64,000 nt of DNA, taken from NCBI RefSeq assembly GCF_019925205.1, contig NW_026869896.1, forward strand, positions 2,356,001-2,420,000, written 5' to 3'. Below the pieces are notes generated by a model, which saw nothing but the letters and a program-made list of their open reading frames with translations, ran no database searches and was not told the origin of the DNA. Source of the stretch: Metopolophium dirhodum. Taxonomy: Eukaryota > Arthropoda > Insecta > Hemiptera > Aphididae. Below, in pieces: positions 25,801-39,229 of the stretch. The stretch's first letter is position 1, and the number at the start of each line of letters is the position of its first letter. Position numbers and translations under genes: made by a program.

Positions 25801-26291
25801 ACGTACAACTAGATATCTATAGTTGACTAATGTATTTGCAATTGACTAAAGTCTCATTCATCAACTTATTATGTTTTTTATAAATTTAAAATTATGTAAC
25901 CCAAAACTAAAAAATGTTCATATAAGCGTTAATATTGAGTTCTAAATTCTAGTTTAGTTTATGTATAATGGATAAATGTATTTGCAATTGTCTGAAGTCT
26001 TATTCAACAAAGATTTAAGGTTTTTTTAATTTGAAATGATTTTCCCTAATAATGAAAAATGTTAATATTAACATAATAATTGAGTTCTAAATTCTAGTTT
26101 TCTGAACATCTAGTTAATTTATAGTGGATAAATGTATTTGCAATTGTCTGAAATCTTATTCATCAACATTTTATGTTTTTTTATAAATTTGAAATGATGT
26201 AACCCAAGACTAAAAAATGTTCATATAAGCCTTAATATTGAGTTCTAAATTCTAGTTTTCTGATCATGTAGTTTATGTATAGTGGATAAAT
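22897..26291 (+). repeat. 3395-bp tandem duplication, copy 2
   Basis: Partner of 19502-22896. The differences I noticed cluster at the left end: TATTTGATAAATG at 23041 where copy 1 has TAGTGGATAAATG, TTTTATATTCTAG near 23161 where copy 1 has TTTTAAATTCTAG, and GAATTATG near 23288 where copy 1 has GAATAATG. The remainder looked identical wherever I compared it, which suggests a young duplication. The right-hand limit near 26.3 kb is shown by the following monomers changing from CCGCAAC to the CCTCAAC type. Confidence 0.88.
23997..24939 (+). repeat. Block C copy (943 bp)
   Basis: Offset of exactly 3395 bp from the copy at 20602, sharing CTATCTACAGGTGAG. I saw no differences between the two. 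Confidence 0.87.
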
Positions 26292-28622
26292 GTATTTGCG
26301 ATTGTCTGAAGTCTTATTCGTCAACAAATTAGGTTTTTTATAAATTTGAAATGATGTACCCCAACAATGAAAATGTTAATATCTCCGTAATTATTGACTT
26401 CTAAATTCTAGTTTTCTGATCATCTAGTTAATTTATAGTGGATAAATGTATTTGCAATTGTCTGAAGTCTTATTCAACAAACAACTTATGTGTTTTTTTT
26501 ATTTGAAATGATTTACTCCATCAATGAAAAATATTAATATAAGCGTAATTATTGAGTTTTAAATTCTAGTCTGCAGATCATCTAGTTAATGTATAGTGGA
26601 TAAATGTATTTGCAATTGTCTGAAGTCTTATTCATCAACATATTATGTTTTTTTTTTAATTTGAAATGATGTACCCCAACATTGAATAATGTTAATATGA
26701 ACGTAATTATTGATTTTTAATTTCTAGTTTTGGGTTCAACTAATCTATCTATAGGTGACTAATGTATCTACAATTGTCTGAAGTCTTATTCGTCAACAAA
26801 TTATGTTTTTTTTTAATTTGAAATGATGTACCTCAACAATGAAAAATATAAATATAAGGGAAATTATTGAGTTTTAAATTCTAGTTCGCACATCATCTAG
26901 TTAATGTATAGTGGATAAATGTATTTGCAATTGTCTGAAGTCTTATTCGTCAAGATATTATGTTTTTTTTTAATTTGAAATGATGTACACCAACAATGGA
27001 AATGTTAATATCAAAGTATTCATTGACTTTTAAATTCTATTTTTCTGATCATCTAGTTAATGTATAGTGGATAAATGTGTTTGCAATTGTCTGATGTTTT
27101 TTTTAATTTGAAATGATGTACACCAAAAATGGAAATGTTAATATCAAAGTATTTATTGACTTCTAAATTCTAGTTTTGCGTACAACTAGATATCTATAGT
27201 TGACTAATGTATTTGCAATTGACTAAAGTCTCATTCATCAACTTATTATGTTTTTTATAAATTTAAAATTATGTAACCCAAAACTAAAAAATGTTCATAT
27301 AAGCGTTAATATTGAGTTCTAAATTCTAGTTTTCTGATCATGTTGTTTATGTATAATGGATAAATGTATTTGCAATTATCTGAAGTCTTATTCAACAAAG
27401 ATTTAAGGTTTTTTTAATTTGAAATGATTTTCCCTAATAATGAAAAATGTTAATATTAACATAATAATTGAGTTCTAAATTCTAGTTTTCTGAACATCTA
27501 GTTAATTTATAGTGGATAAATGTATTTGCAATTGTCTGAAATCTTATTCATCAACATTTTATGTTTTTTTATAAATTTGAAATGATGTAACCCAAGACTA
27601 AAAAATGTTCATATAAGCCTTAATATTGAGTTCTAAATTCTAGTTTTCTGAACATCTAGTTAATTTATAGTAGATAAATGTATTTGCGATTGTCTGAAGT
27701 CTTATTCTTCAACAAATTAGGTTTTTTATAAATTTGAAATGATGTACCCCAACAATGAAAATGTTAATATCTCCGTAATTATTGACTTCTAAATTCTAGT
27801 TTTCTGATCATCTAGATAATTTATAGTGGATAAATGTATTTGCAATTGTCTGAAGTCTTATTCATCAACATATTATGTTTTTTTTTTAATTTGAAATGAT
27901 GTACCCCAACATTGAATAATGTTAATATGAACGTAATTATTGATTTTTAATTTCTAGTTTTGGGTTCAACTAATCTATCTATAGGTGACTAATGTATCTA
28001 CAATTGTCTGAAGTCTTATTCGTCAACAAATTATGTTTTTTTTTAATTTGAAATGATGTACCGCAACAATGAAAAATATTAATATAAGCGGAATTATTGA
28101 GTTTTAAATTCTAGTTCGCACATCATCTAGTTAATGTATAGTGGATAAATGTATTTGCAATTGTCTGAAATCTTATTCATCAACATATTATGTTTTTTTT
28201 TTAATTTGAAATGATGTACCCCAACAATGAATAACGTTAATATTAACGTAATAATTAAGTTCTAAATTCTAGTTTTGGGTTCAACTAATCTATCTATAGG
28301 TGACTAATGTATTTGCAATTGTCTGAAGTCTTATTCATCAACTTAATATGTTTTTTATAAATTTGAAATTATGTAACCCAAGACTAAAAAATGTTTATAT
28401 AAGCGTTAATATTGAGTTCTAAATTCTAGTTTTCTGATCATGTAGTTTATGTATAGTGGATAAATGTATTTTCAATTGTCTGAAGTCTTATTCAACAACA
28501 ACTTATGTGTTTTTTTTATTTGAAATGATTTACCCCATCAATGAAAAATGTTAATACTAACGTAATTATTGAGTTCTAAATTCTAGTTTTCTGAACATCT
28601 AGTTAATTTATAGTGGATAAAT

Positions 28623-28938
28623 GTATTTGCAATTGTCTGAAGTCTTTATCAACAACAATTTATGTTTTTTTTTTAATTTGAAATGATGTACCCCAACAAT
28701 GAATATGTTAATTTCAACGTATTTATTGACTTCTAAATTCTAGTTTTCTGATCATCTAGTTTATGTTTAGTGGATAAATGTGTTTGCAATTGTCTGAAGT
28801 CTTATTCATCAACATATTTTTTTTTTTTTTTTAATTTGAAATGATGTACCCCAACAATGAATAACGTTAATATTAACGTAATAATTAAGTTCTAAATTCT
28901 AGTTTTGGGTTCAACTAATCTATCTATAGGTGACTAAT
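28623..28938 (+). repeat. Block C fragment (first two monomers)
   Basis: Contains the CTTTATCAACAAC monomer and the T16 / AACGTTAATATTAACG monomer. The third monomer is replaced part-way by the chimeric monomer 28939-29096, which cuts the module off. Confidence 0.85.
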
Positions 28939-29096
28939 GTATTTGCAATTGTCTGAAGTCTTATTCATCAACTTAATATGTTTTTTATAAATTTGAAATG
29001 ATGTACCCCAACAATGAATAATGTTAATATTTACGTAATAATTGAGTTCTAAATTCTAGTTTTTCTGATCATCTAGATAATGTATAGTGGATAAAT
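28939..29096 (+). repeat. Chimeric monomer at the 3397-bp duplication junction
   Basis: The first part (CATCAACTTAATATG, then a T-tract and ATAAATTTGAAAT) is the second-but-later monomer class of block C, which normally continues TATGTAACCCAAGACTAAA. Here it continues GATGTACCCCAACAATGAATAATGTTAATATTTACG, the HOR A class that precedes a D monomer. The switch is near 28995-29005. It places a D monomer directly after a truncated C block. Confidence 0.85.
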
Positions 29097-32000
29097 GTGT
29101 TTGCAATTGTCTGATGTTTTTTTTAATTTGAAATGATGTACACCAAAAATGGAAATGTTAATATCAAAGTATTTATTGACTTCTAACTTCTAGTTTTGCG
29201 TACAACTAGATATCTATAGTTGACTAATGTATTTGCAATTGACTAAAGTCTCATTCATCAACTTATTATGTTTTTTATAAATTTAAAATTATGTAACCCA
29301 AAACTAAAAAATGTTCATATAAGCGTTAATATTGAGTTCTAAATTCTAGTTTAGTTTATGTATAATGGATAAATGTATTTGCAATTGTCTGAAGTCTTAT
29401 TCAACAAAGATTTAAGGTTTTTTTAATTTGAAATGATTTTCCCTAATAATGAAAAATGTTAATATTAACATAATAATTGAGTTCTAAATTCTAGTTTTCT
29501 GAACATCTAGTTAATTTATAGTGGATAAATGTATTTGCAATTGTCTGAAATCTTATTCATCAACATTTTATGTTTTTTTATAAATTTGAAATGATGTAAC
29601 CCAAGACTAAAAAATGTTCATATAAGCCTTAATATTGAGTTCTAAATTCTAGTTTTCTGATCATGTAGTTTATGTATAGTGGATAAATGTATTTGCGATT
29701 GTCTGAAGTCTTATTCGTCAACAAATTAGGTTTTTTATAAATTTGAAATGATGTACCCCAACAATGAAAATGTTAATATCTCCGTAATTATTGACTTCTA
29801 AATTCTAGTTTTCTGATCATCTAGTTAATTTATAGTGGATAAATGTATTTGCAATTGTCTGAAGTCTTATTCAACAAACAACTTATGTGTTTTTTTTTAT
29901 TTGAAATGATTTACTCCATCAATGAAAAATATTAATATAAGCGTAATTATTGAGTTTTAAATTCTAGTCTGCAGATCATCTAGTTAATGTATAGTGGATA
30001 AATGTATTTGCAATTGTCTGAAGTCTTAATCATCAACAAATTATGTTTTTTTTTAATTTGAAATGATGTACCTCAACAATGAAAAATATAAATATAAGGG
30101 AAATTATTGAGTTTTAAATTCTAGTTCGCACATCATCTAGTTAATGTATAGTGGATAAATGTATTTGCAATTGTCTGAAGTCTTATTCGTCAAGATATTA
30201 TGTTTTTTTTTAATTTGAAATGATGTACACCAACAATGGAAATGTTAATATCAAAGTATTCATTGACTTTTAAATTCTATTTTTCTGATCATCTAGTTAA
30301 TGTATAGTGGATAAATGTGTTTGCAATTGTCTGATGTTTTTTTTAATTTGAAATGATGTACACCAAAAATGGAAATGTTAATATCAAAGTATTTATTGAC
30401 TTCTAAATTCTAGTTTTGCGTACAACTAGATATCTATAGTTGACTAATGTATTTGCAATTGACTAAAGTCTCATTCATCAACTTATTATGTTTTTTATAA
30501 ATTTAAAATTATGTAACCCAAAACTAAAAAATGTTCATATAAGCGTTAATATTGAGTTCTAAATTCTAGTTTTCTGATCATGTTGTTTATGTATAATGGA
30601 TAAATGTATTTGCAATTATCTGAAGTCTTATTCAACAAAGATTTAAGGTTTTTTTAATTTGAAATGATTTTCCCTAATAATGAAAAATGTTAATATTAAC
30701 ATAATAATTGAGTTCTAAATTCTAGTTTTCTGAACATCTAGTTAATTTATAGTGGATAAATGTATTTGCAATTGTCTGAAATCTTATTCATCAACATTTT
30801 ATGTTTTTTTATAAATTTGAAATGATGTAACCCAAGACTAAAAAATGTTCATATAAGCCTTAATATTGAGATCTAAATTCTAGTTTTCTGAACATCTAGT
30901 TAATTTATAGTAGATAAATGTATTTGCGATTGTCTGAAGTCTTATTCTTCAACAAATTAGGTTTTTTATAAATTTGAAATGATGTACCCCAACAATGAAA
31001 ATGTTAATATCTCCGTAATTATTGACTTCTAAATTCTAGTTTTCTGATCATCTAGTTAATTTATAGTGGATAAATGTATTTGCAATTGTCTGAAGTCTTA
31101 TTCATCAACATATTATGTTTTTTTTTTAATTTGAAATGATGTACCCCAACATTGAATAATGTTAATATGAACGTAATTATTGATTTTTAATTTCTAGTTT
31201 TGGGTTCAACTAATCTATCTATAGGTGACTAATGTATCTACAATTGTCTGAAGTCTTATTCGTCAACAAATTATGTTTTTTTTTAATTTGAAATGATGTA
31301 CCGCAACAATGAAAAATATTAATATAAGCGGAATTATTGAGTTATAAATTCTAGTTCGCACATCATCTAGTTAATGTATAGTGGATAAATGTATTTGCAA
31401 TTGTCTGGAATCTTATTCATCAACATATTATGTTTTTTTTTTAATTTGAAATGATGTACCCCAACAATGAATAACGTTAATATTAACGTAATAATTAAGT
31501 TCTAAATTCTAGTTTTGGGTTCAACTAATCTATCTATAGGTGACTAATGTATTTGCAATTGTCTGATGTCTTATTCATCAACTTAATATGTTTTTTATAA
31601 ATTTGAAATTATGTAACCCAAGACTAAAAAATGTTCATATAAGCGTTAATATTGAGTTCTAAATTCTAGTTTTCTGATCATGTAGTTTATGTATAGTGGA
31701 TAAATGTATTTTCAATTGTCTGAAGTCTTATTCAACAACAACTTATGTGTTTTTTTTATTTGAAATAATTTACCCAATCAATGAAAAATGTTAATACTAA
31801 CGTAATTATTGAGTTCTAAATTCTAGTTTTCTGAACATCTAGTTAATTTATAGTGGATAAATGTATTTGCAATTGTCTGAAGTCTTTATCAACAACAATT
31901 TATGTTTTTTTTTTAATTTGAAATGATGTACCCCAACAATGAATATGTTAATTTCAACGTATTTATTGACTTCTAAATTCTAGTTTTCTGATCATCTAGT

Positions 32001-32178
32001 TTATGTTTAGTGGATAAATGTGTTTGCAATTGTCTGAAGTCTTATTCATCAACATATTTTTTTTTTTTTTTTAATTTGAAATGATGTACCCCAACAATGA
32101 ATAACGTTAATATTAACGTAATAATTAAGTTCTAAATTCTAGTTTTGGGTTCAACTAATCTATCTATAGGTGACTAAT
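29097..32178 (+). repeat. 3397-bp segmental duplication, copy 2 (one monomer lost)
   Basis: Aligned to 25700 onward at an offset of 3397, falling to 3240 after about 30.03 kb because one monomer (157 bp) is missing; the fused monomer reads GTCTTAATCATCAACAAATT. The D monomer at 29097 reads CTAACTTCTAGTTTTGCGTAC, whereas copy 1 at 25700 reads CTAGTTTAACGTAC, so the immediate neighbour is not the exact template. From about 31.55 kb the sequence more closely resembles 20.3 and 23.7 kb (GTCTGATGTC, GAAATAATTTACCCAATC). This copy is therefore a mosaic. Confidence 0.78.
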
Positions 32179-33966
32179 GTATTTGCAATTGTCTGAAGTC
32201 TTATTCATCAACTTAATATGTTTTTATAAATTTGAAATTATGTAACCCAAGACTAAAAAATGTTCATATAAGCGTTAATATTGAGTTCTAAGTTCTAGTT
32301 TTCTGATCATGTAGTTTATGTATAGTGGATAAATGTATTTTCAATTGTCTGAAGTCTTATTCAACAACAACTTATGTGTTTTTTTTATTTGAAATGATGT
32401 ACCCCAACAATGAATATGTTAATATCAACGTATTTATTGACTTCTAAATTCTAGTTTTGCGTACAACTAATCTATCTATAGGTGAGTAATGTATTTGCAA
32501 TTGCCTGAAATCTTATTCAACAACAACTTATGTGTTTTTTTTAATTTGAAATGATTTACCCCATCAATGAATAACGTTAATATGAACGTAATTATTGATT
32601 TCTTAATTCTAGTTTTGGGTTCAACTAATCTATCTATAGGTGACTAATGTATTTGAGACTGTCTAAAGTCTTATTCGTAAACAAATTATGTTTTTTTTTA
32701 ATTTGAAATGATGTACACCAACAATGGAAATGTTAATATCAAAGTATTTATTGACTTCTAAATTCTAGTTTTCTGATCATCTAGTTAATGTATAGTGGAT
32801 AAATGTATTTGCAACTGTCTGAAGTCTTATTCGTCAACAAATTATGTTTTTTTTTAATTTGAAATGATGTACCCCAACAATGAAAAATATTAATATAAGC
32901 GTAATTATTGAGTTTTAAATTCTAGTTCGCACATCATCTAGTTAATGTATAGTGGATAAATGTATTTGCAATTGTCTGAAGTCTTATTCGTCAAGATATT
33001 ATGTTTTTTTTTAATTTGAAATGATGTACACCAACAATGGAAATGTTAATATCAAAGTATTCATTGACTTCTAAATTCTATTTTTCTGATCATCTAGTTA
33101 ATGTATAGTGGATAAATGTGTTTGCAATTGTCTGATGTTTTTTTTAATTTGAAATGATGTACACCAAAAATGGAAATGTTAATATCAAAGTATTTATTGA
33201 CTTCTAAATTCTAGTTTTGCGTACAACTAGATATCTATAGTTGACTAATGTATTTGCAATTGACTAAAGTCTCATTCATCAACTTATTATGTTTTTTATA
33301 AATTTGAAATTATGTAACCCAAGACTAAAAAATGTTCATATAAGCGTTAATATTGAGTTCTAAATTCTAGTTTTCTGAACATCTAGTTAATTCATAGTAG
33401 ATAAATGTATTTGCAATTGTCTGAAGTCTTAATCGTCGATAAATAATATTTTTTTTTAATTTGAAATGCTGTACCCCAACAATGAATAATGTTAATATTT
33501 ACGTAATAATTGAGTTCTAAATTCTAGTTTTTCTGATCATCTAGATAATGTATAGTGGATAAATGTGTTTGCAATTGTCTGATGTTTTTTTTAATTTGAA
33601 ATGATGTACACCAAAAATGGAAATGTTAATATCAAAGTATTTATTGACTTCTAACTTCTAGTTTAACGTACAACTAGATATCTATAGTTGACTAATGTAT
33701 TTGCAATTGACTAAAGTCTCATTCATCAACTTATTATGTTTTTTATAAATTTAAAATTATGTAACCCAAAACTAAAAAATGTTCATATAAGCGTTAATAT
33801 TGAGTTCTAAATTCTAGTTTAGTTTATGTATAATGGATAAATGTATTTGCAATTGTTTGAAGTCTTATTCAACAAAGATTTAAGGTTTTTTTAATTTGAA
33901 ATGATTTTCCCTAATAATGAAAAATGTTAATATTAACATAATAATTGAGTTCTAAATTCTAGTTTT
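31549..33966 (+). repeat. Dispersed copy of 23683-26100 (offset about 7866)
   Basis: Monomer starts 31549, 31863 and 33118 correspond to 23683, 23997 and 25253. It includes a full C block and the double-D arrangement (33118 and 33565, 447 bp apart). It ends at a fused monomer reading CTGAACATGTAGTTTATG near 33970, where the matching site at about 26.1 kb reads CTGAACATCTAGTTAATTT, so one monomer has been lost. A 1-bp shortened T-tract (TATGTTTTTATAAATT, near 32218) is private to this copy. Confidence 0.8.
31863..32804 (+). repeat. Block C copy (942 bp)
   Basis: Complete copy, one base shorter because of the T-tract at about 32218 (TATGTTTTTATAAATT). It has CTATAGGTGAG, not the CTACAGGTGAG of the 20.6 and 24.0 kb copies, so it derives from the form before that change or was converted back. 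Confidence 0.86.
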
Positions 33967-33998
33967 CTGAACATGTAGTTTATGTATAGTGGATAAAT

Positions 33999-35386
33999 GT
34001 ATTTGCGATTGTCTGAAGTCTTATTCGTCAACAAATTAGGTTTTTTATAAATTTGAAATGATGTACCCCAACAATGAAAATGTTAATATCTCCGTAATTA
34101 TTGACTTCTAAATTCTAGTTTTCTGATCATCTAGTTAATTTATAGCGGATAAATGTATTTGCAATTGTCTGAAGTCTTATTCAACAAACAACTTATGTGT
34201 TTTTTTTATTTGAAATGATTTACTCCATCAATGAAAAATATTAATATAAGCGTAATTATTGAGTTTTAAATTCTAGTCTGCAGATCATCTAGTTAATGTA
34301 TAGTGGATAAATGTATTTGCAATTGTCTGAAGTCTTATTCATCAACATATTATGTTTTTTTTTTAATTTGAAATGATGTACCCCAACATTGAATAATGTT
34401 AATATGAACGTAATTATTGATTTTTAATTTCTAGTTTTGGGTTCAACTAATCTATCTATAGGTGACTAATGTATCTACAATTGTCTGAAGTCTTATTCGT
34501 CAACAAATTATGTTTTTTTTTAATTTGAAATGATGTACCTCAACAATGAAAAATATAAATATAAGGGAAATTATTGAGTTTTAAATTCTAGTTCGCACAT
34601 CATCTAGTTAATGTATAGTGGATAAATGTATTTGCAATTGTCTGAAGTCTTATTCGTCAAGATATTATGTTTTTTTTTAATTTGAAATGATGTACACCAA
34701 CAATGGAAATGTTAATATCAAAGTATTCATTGACTTCTAAATTCTATTTTTCTGATCATCTAGTTAATGTATAGTGGATAAATGTGTTTGCAATTGTCTG
34801 ATGTTTTTTTTAATTTGAAATGATGTACACCAAAAATGGAAATGTTAATATCAAAGTATTTATTGACTTCTAAATTCTAGTTTTGCGTACAACTAGATAT
34901 CTATAGTTGACTAATGTATTTGCAATTGACTAAAGTCTCATTCATCAACTTATTATGTTTTTTATAAATTTAAAATTATGTAACCCAAAACTAAAAAATG
35001 TTCATATAAGCGTTAATATTGAGTTCTAAATTCTAGTTTTCTGATCATGTTGTTTATGTATAATGGATAAATGTATTCGCAATTATCTGAAGTCTTATTC
35101 AACAAAGATTTAAGGTTTTTTTAATTTGAAATGATTTTCCCTAATAATGAAAAATGTTAATATTAACATAATAATTGAGTTCTAAATTCTAGTTTTCTGA
35201 ACATCTAGTTAATTTATAGTGGATAAATGTATTTGCAATTGTCTGAAATCTTATTCATCAACATTTTATGTTTTTTTATAAATTTGAAATGATGTAACCC
35301 AAGACTAAAAAATGTTCATATAAGCCTTAATATTGAGTTCTAAATTCTAGTTTTCTGAACATCTAGTTAATTTATAGTAGATAAAT
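33999..35386 (+). repeat. 1388-bp 9-monomer HOR unit
   Basis: GTATTTGCGATTG monomers begin at 33999 and 35387; both are followed about 145 bp later by the unusual TATAGCGGATAAATG (34144 and 35532), where most monomers read TAGTGGATAAATG. Inside are the CTGCAG monomer, AACATTGAATAATG, CCTCAACAATG and CAAGATATT monomers, the D monomer at 34784, and the GACTAAAG, CAACAAAGATTT and CAACATTTTATG monomers. The same 1388-bp spacing occurs at 40146-41533 and at 39543-40930. It equals the 1231-bp HOR plus one 157-bp monomer. Confidence 0.87.
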
Positions 35387-36959
35387 GTATTTGCGATTGT
35401 CTGAAGTCTTATTCGTCAACAAATTAGGTTTTTTATAAATTTGAAATGATGTACCCCAACAATGAAAATGTTAATATCTCCGTAATTATTGACTTCTAAA
35501 TTCTAGTTTTCTGATCATCTAGTTAATTTATAGCGGATAAATGTATTTGCAATTGTCTGAAGTCTTATTCAACAAACAACTTATGTGTTTTTTTTATTTG
35601 AAATGATTTACTCCATCAATGAAAAATATTAATATAAGCGTAATTATTGAGTTTTAAATTCTAGTCTGCAGATCATCTAGTTAATGTATAGTGGATAAAT
35701 GTATTTGCAATTGTCTGAAGTCTTATTCATCAACATATTATGTTTTTTTTTTAATTTGAAATGATGTACCGCAACAATGAAAAATATTAATATAAGCGGA
35801 ATTATTGAGTTTTAAATTCTAGTTCGCACATCATCTAGTTAATGTATAGTGGATAAATGTATTTGCAATTGTCTGAAATCTTATTCATCAACATATTATG
35901 TTTTTTTTTTTAATTTGAAATGATGTACCCCAACAATGAATAACGTTAATATTAACGTAATAATTAAGTTCTAAATTCTAGTTTTGGGTTCAACTAATCT
36001 ATCTATAGGTGACTAATGTATCTGCAATTGTCTGAAGTCTTATTCATCAACTTAATATGTTTTTTATAAATTTGAAATTATGTAACCCAAGACTAAAAAA
36101 TGTTTATATAAGCGTTAATATTGAGTTCTAAATTCTAGTTTTCTGATCATGTAGTTTATGTATAGTGGATAAATGTATTTTCAATTGTCTGAAGTCTTAT
36201 TCAACAACAACTTATGTGTTTTTTTTATTTGAAATGATGTACCCCAACAATGAAAAATATTAATATAAGCGTAATTATTGAGTTTTAAATTCTAGTTTTG
36301 GGTTCAACTAATCTATATATAGGTGACTAATGTATCTACAATTGTCTGAAGTCTTATTCGTCAACAAATTATGTTTTTTTTTAATTTGAAATGATGTACC
36401 CCAACAATGAAAAATATTAATATAAGCGTAAAGATTGATTTTTAAATTCTAGTTTTGGGTTTCAACTTATCTATCTATATGTGACCAATGTATTTGCGAT
36501 TGTCTGAAATCTTATTCGTCAACAAATTAGGTTTTTTATAAATTTTAAATGATGTAACCCAAGACTAAAAAATGTTCATATAAGCGTTAATATTGAGTTC
36601 TAAATTCTAGTTTTCTGATCATGTAGTTTATGTATAGTGGATAAATGTGTTTGCTATTGTCTGAAGTCTTATTCATCAACATATTATGTTTTTTTTTAAT
36701 TTGAAATAATGTACACCAACAATGGAAATGTTAATATCAAAGTATTTATTGACTTCTAAATTCTAGTTTTCTGATCATCTAGTTAATGAATAGTGGATAA
36801 ATGTATTTGCAACTGTCTGAAGTCTTATTCGTCAAGATATTATGTTTTTTTTTAATTTGAAATGATGTACCCCAACAATGAAAAATATTAATATAAGCGT
36901 AATTATTGAGTTTTAAATTCTAGTTCGCACATCATCTAGTTAATGTATAGTGGATAAAT

Positions 36960-37212
36960 GTATTTGCAATTGTCTGAAGTCTTATTCAACAACAATTTAT
37001 GTATTATTATTATTTATTTATATATTAATTATTGATTTTTAAATTCTAGTTTTGGGTTCAACTAATCTATCTATAGGTGACTAATGTATTTGAGATTGTC
37101 TGAAGTCTTATTCAACAACAATTTATGTATTATTATTATTTATTTATATATTAATTATTGATTTTTAAATTCTAGTTTTGGGTTTCAACTTATCTATCTA
37201 TATGTGACCAAT
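36960..37212 (+). repeat. Pair of short monomers (126 + 127 bp, TATTATT class)
   Basis: Starts at 36960 and 37086. In both, the usual T-tract to TTAATAT region is replaced by TATGTATTATTATTATTTAT followed by TTATATATTAATTATTG, a loss of about 30 bp. The next monomer has the rare end TTCAACTTATCTATCTATATG. The same pair occurs at 43262-43514, 60333-60585, 61684-61936 and 63035-63287. HOR A has single copies at 1728, 4184 and 6486. Confidence 0.9.
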
Positions 37213-37840
37213 GTATTTGCGATTGTCTGAAGTCTTATTCAAAAACAACTTATGTGTTTTTTTTATTTGAAATGATGTACCCCAACAATGAAAATGTTAA
37301 TATCTCCGTAATTATTGACTTCTAAATTCTAGTTTTCTGATCATCTAGTTAATTTATAGTGGATAAATGTATTTGCAATTGTCTGAAGTCTTATTCATCA
37401 ACATATTATGTTTTTTTTTTAATTTGAAATGATGTACCCCAACAATGAATAACGTTAATATTAACGTAATAATTAAGTTCTAAATTCTAGTTTTGGGTTC
37501 AACTAATCTATCTATAGGTGACTAATGTATTTGCAATTGTCTGATGTCTTATTCATCAACTTAATATGTTTTTTATAAATTTGAAATTATGTAACCCAAG
37601 ACTAAAAAATGTTCATATAAGCGTTAATATTGAGTTCTAAATTCTAGTTTTCTGATCATGTAGTTTATGTATAGTGGATAAATGTATTTTCAATTGTCTG
37701 AAGTCTTATTCAACAACAACTTATGTGTTTTTTTTATTTGAAATGATTTACCCAATCAATGAAAAATGTTAATACTAACGTAATTATTGAGTTCTAAATT
37801 CTAGTTTTCTGAACATCTAGTTAATTTATAGTGGATAAAT

Positions 37841-38627
37841 GTATTTGCAATTGTCTGAAGTCTTTATCAACAACAATTTATGTTTTTTTTTTAATTTGAA
37901 ATGATGTACCCCAACAATGAATATGTTAATTTCAACGTATTTATTGACTTCTAAATTCTAGTTTTCTGATCATCTAGTTTATGTTTAGTGGATAAATGTG
38001 TTTGCAATTGTCTGAAGTCTTATTCATCAACATATTTTTTTTTTTTTTTTAATTTGAAATGATGTACCCCAACAATGAATAACGTTAATATTAACGTAAT
38101 AATTAAGTTCTAAATTCTAGTTTTGGGTTCAACTAATCTATCTATAAGTGACTAATGTATTTGCAATTGTCTGAAGTCTTATTCATCAACTTAATATGTT
38201 TTTTATAAATTTGAAATTATGTAACCCAAGACTAAAAAATGTTCATATAAGCGTTAATATTGAGTTCTAAGTTCTAGTTTTCTGATCATGTAGTTTATGT
38301 ATAGTGGATAAATGTATTTTCAATTGTCTGAAGTCTTATTCAACAACAACTTATGTGTTTTTTTTTATTTGAAATGATTTACCCCATCAATGAATAACGT
38401 TAATATGAACGTAATTATTGATTTCTTAATTCTAGTTTTGGGTTCAACTAATCTATCTATAGGTGACTAATGTATTTGAGACTGTCTAAAGTCTTATTCG
38501 TAAACAAATTATGTTTTTTTTTAATTTGAAATGATGTACACCAACAATGGAAATGTTAATATCAAAGTATTTATTGACTTCTAAATTCTAGTTTTCTGAT
38601 CATCTAGTTAATGTATAGTGGATAAAT
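37841..38627 (+). repeat. Block C with one monomer lost (787 bp)
   Basis: Five of the six C-block monomers are present. The missing one is the AATGAATATGTTAATATCAACG/GTGAGTAATG monomer: at about 38.35 kb the CAACAACAACTT start runs straight into GATTTACCCCATCAATGAATAACG. The 156-bp shortfall equals one monomer. CTATAAGTGACTAATG near 38143 is a private change from CTATAGGTGAC. Confidence 0.82.
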
Positions 38628-39229
38628 GTATTTGCAACTGTCTGAAGTCTTATTCGTCAACAAATTATGTTTTTTTTTAATTTGAAATGATGTACCCCAA
38701 CAATGAAAAATATTAATATAAGCGTAATTATTGAGTTTTAAATTCTAGTTCGCACATCATCTAGTTAATGTATAGTGGATAAATGTATTTGCAATTGTCT
38801 GAAGTCTTATTCGTCAAGATATTATGTTTTTTTTTAATTTGAAATGATGTACACCAACAATGGAAATGTTAATATCAAAGTATTCATTGACTTCTAAATT
38901 CTATTTTTCTGATCATCTAGTTAATGTATAGTGGATAAATGTGTTTGCAATTGTCTGATGTTTTTTTTAATTTGAAATGATGTACACCAAAAATGGAAAT
39001 GTTAATATCAAAGTATTTATTGACTTCTAACTTCTAGTTTAACGTACAACTAGATATCTATAGTTGACTAATGTATTTGCAATTGACTAAAGTCTCATTC
39101 ATCAACTTATTATGTTTTTTATAAATTTAAAATGATGTAACCCAAGACTAAAAAATGTTCATATAAGCCTTAATATTGAGTTCTAAATTCTAGTTTTCTG
39201 ATCATGTAGTTTATGTATAGTGGATAAAT

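Larger units (their letters stand above)
25700..29096 (+). repeat. 3397-bp segmental duplication, copy 1
   Basis: From the D monomer at 25700 to the D monomer at 29097. CTAGTTTAGTTTATG markers (agtttag at 25951 and 29348) and the variant TTGACTTTTAAATTC (27.02 and 30.26 kb) tie the two copies together. CTTATTCTTCAACAAATTAGG near 27.71 and 30.95 kb is a second shared marker, otherwise found only near 44.15 kb. Block C at 28623 is cut after two monomers by the chimeric monomer 28939-29096. Confidence 0.82.
33999..39229 (+). repeat. Large imperfect duplication, copy 1 (about 5.2 kb)
   Basis: Partner of 40146-47054. Matches include the 1388-bp unit, the CCGCAAC monomer (35765 and 42068, offset about 6303), TTTATATAA near 36103 and 42403, the paired short monomers (36960 and 43262), the C block (37841 and 45064) and the chimeric TTTAAAATGATGTAACCC monomer (39073 and 46898). 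This copy is shorter because it has lost single or multiple monomers near 35.74, 37.27, 37.39, 38.35 and 38.94 kb, each at a fused monomer. It ends where GTATTTGCGATTG begins at 39230. Confidence 0.78.
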
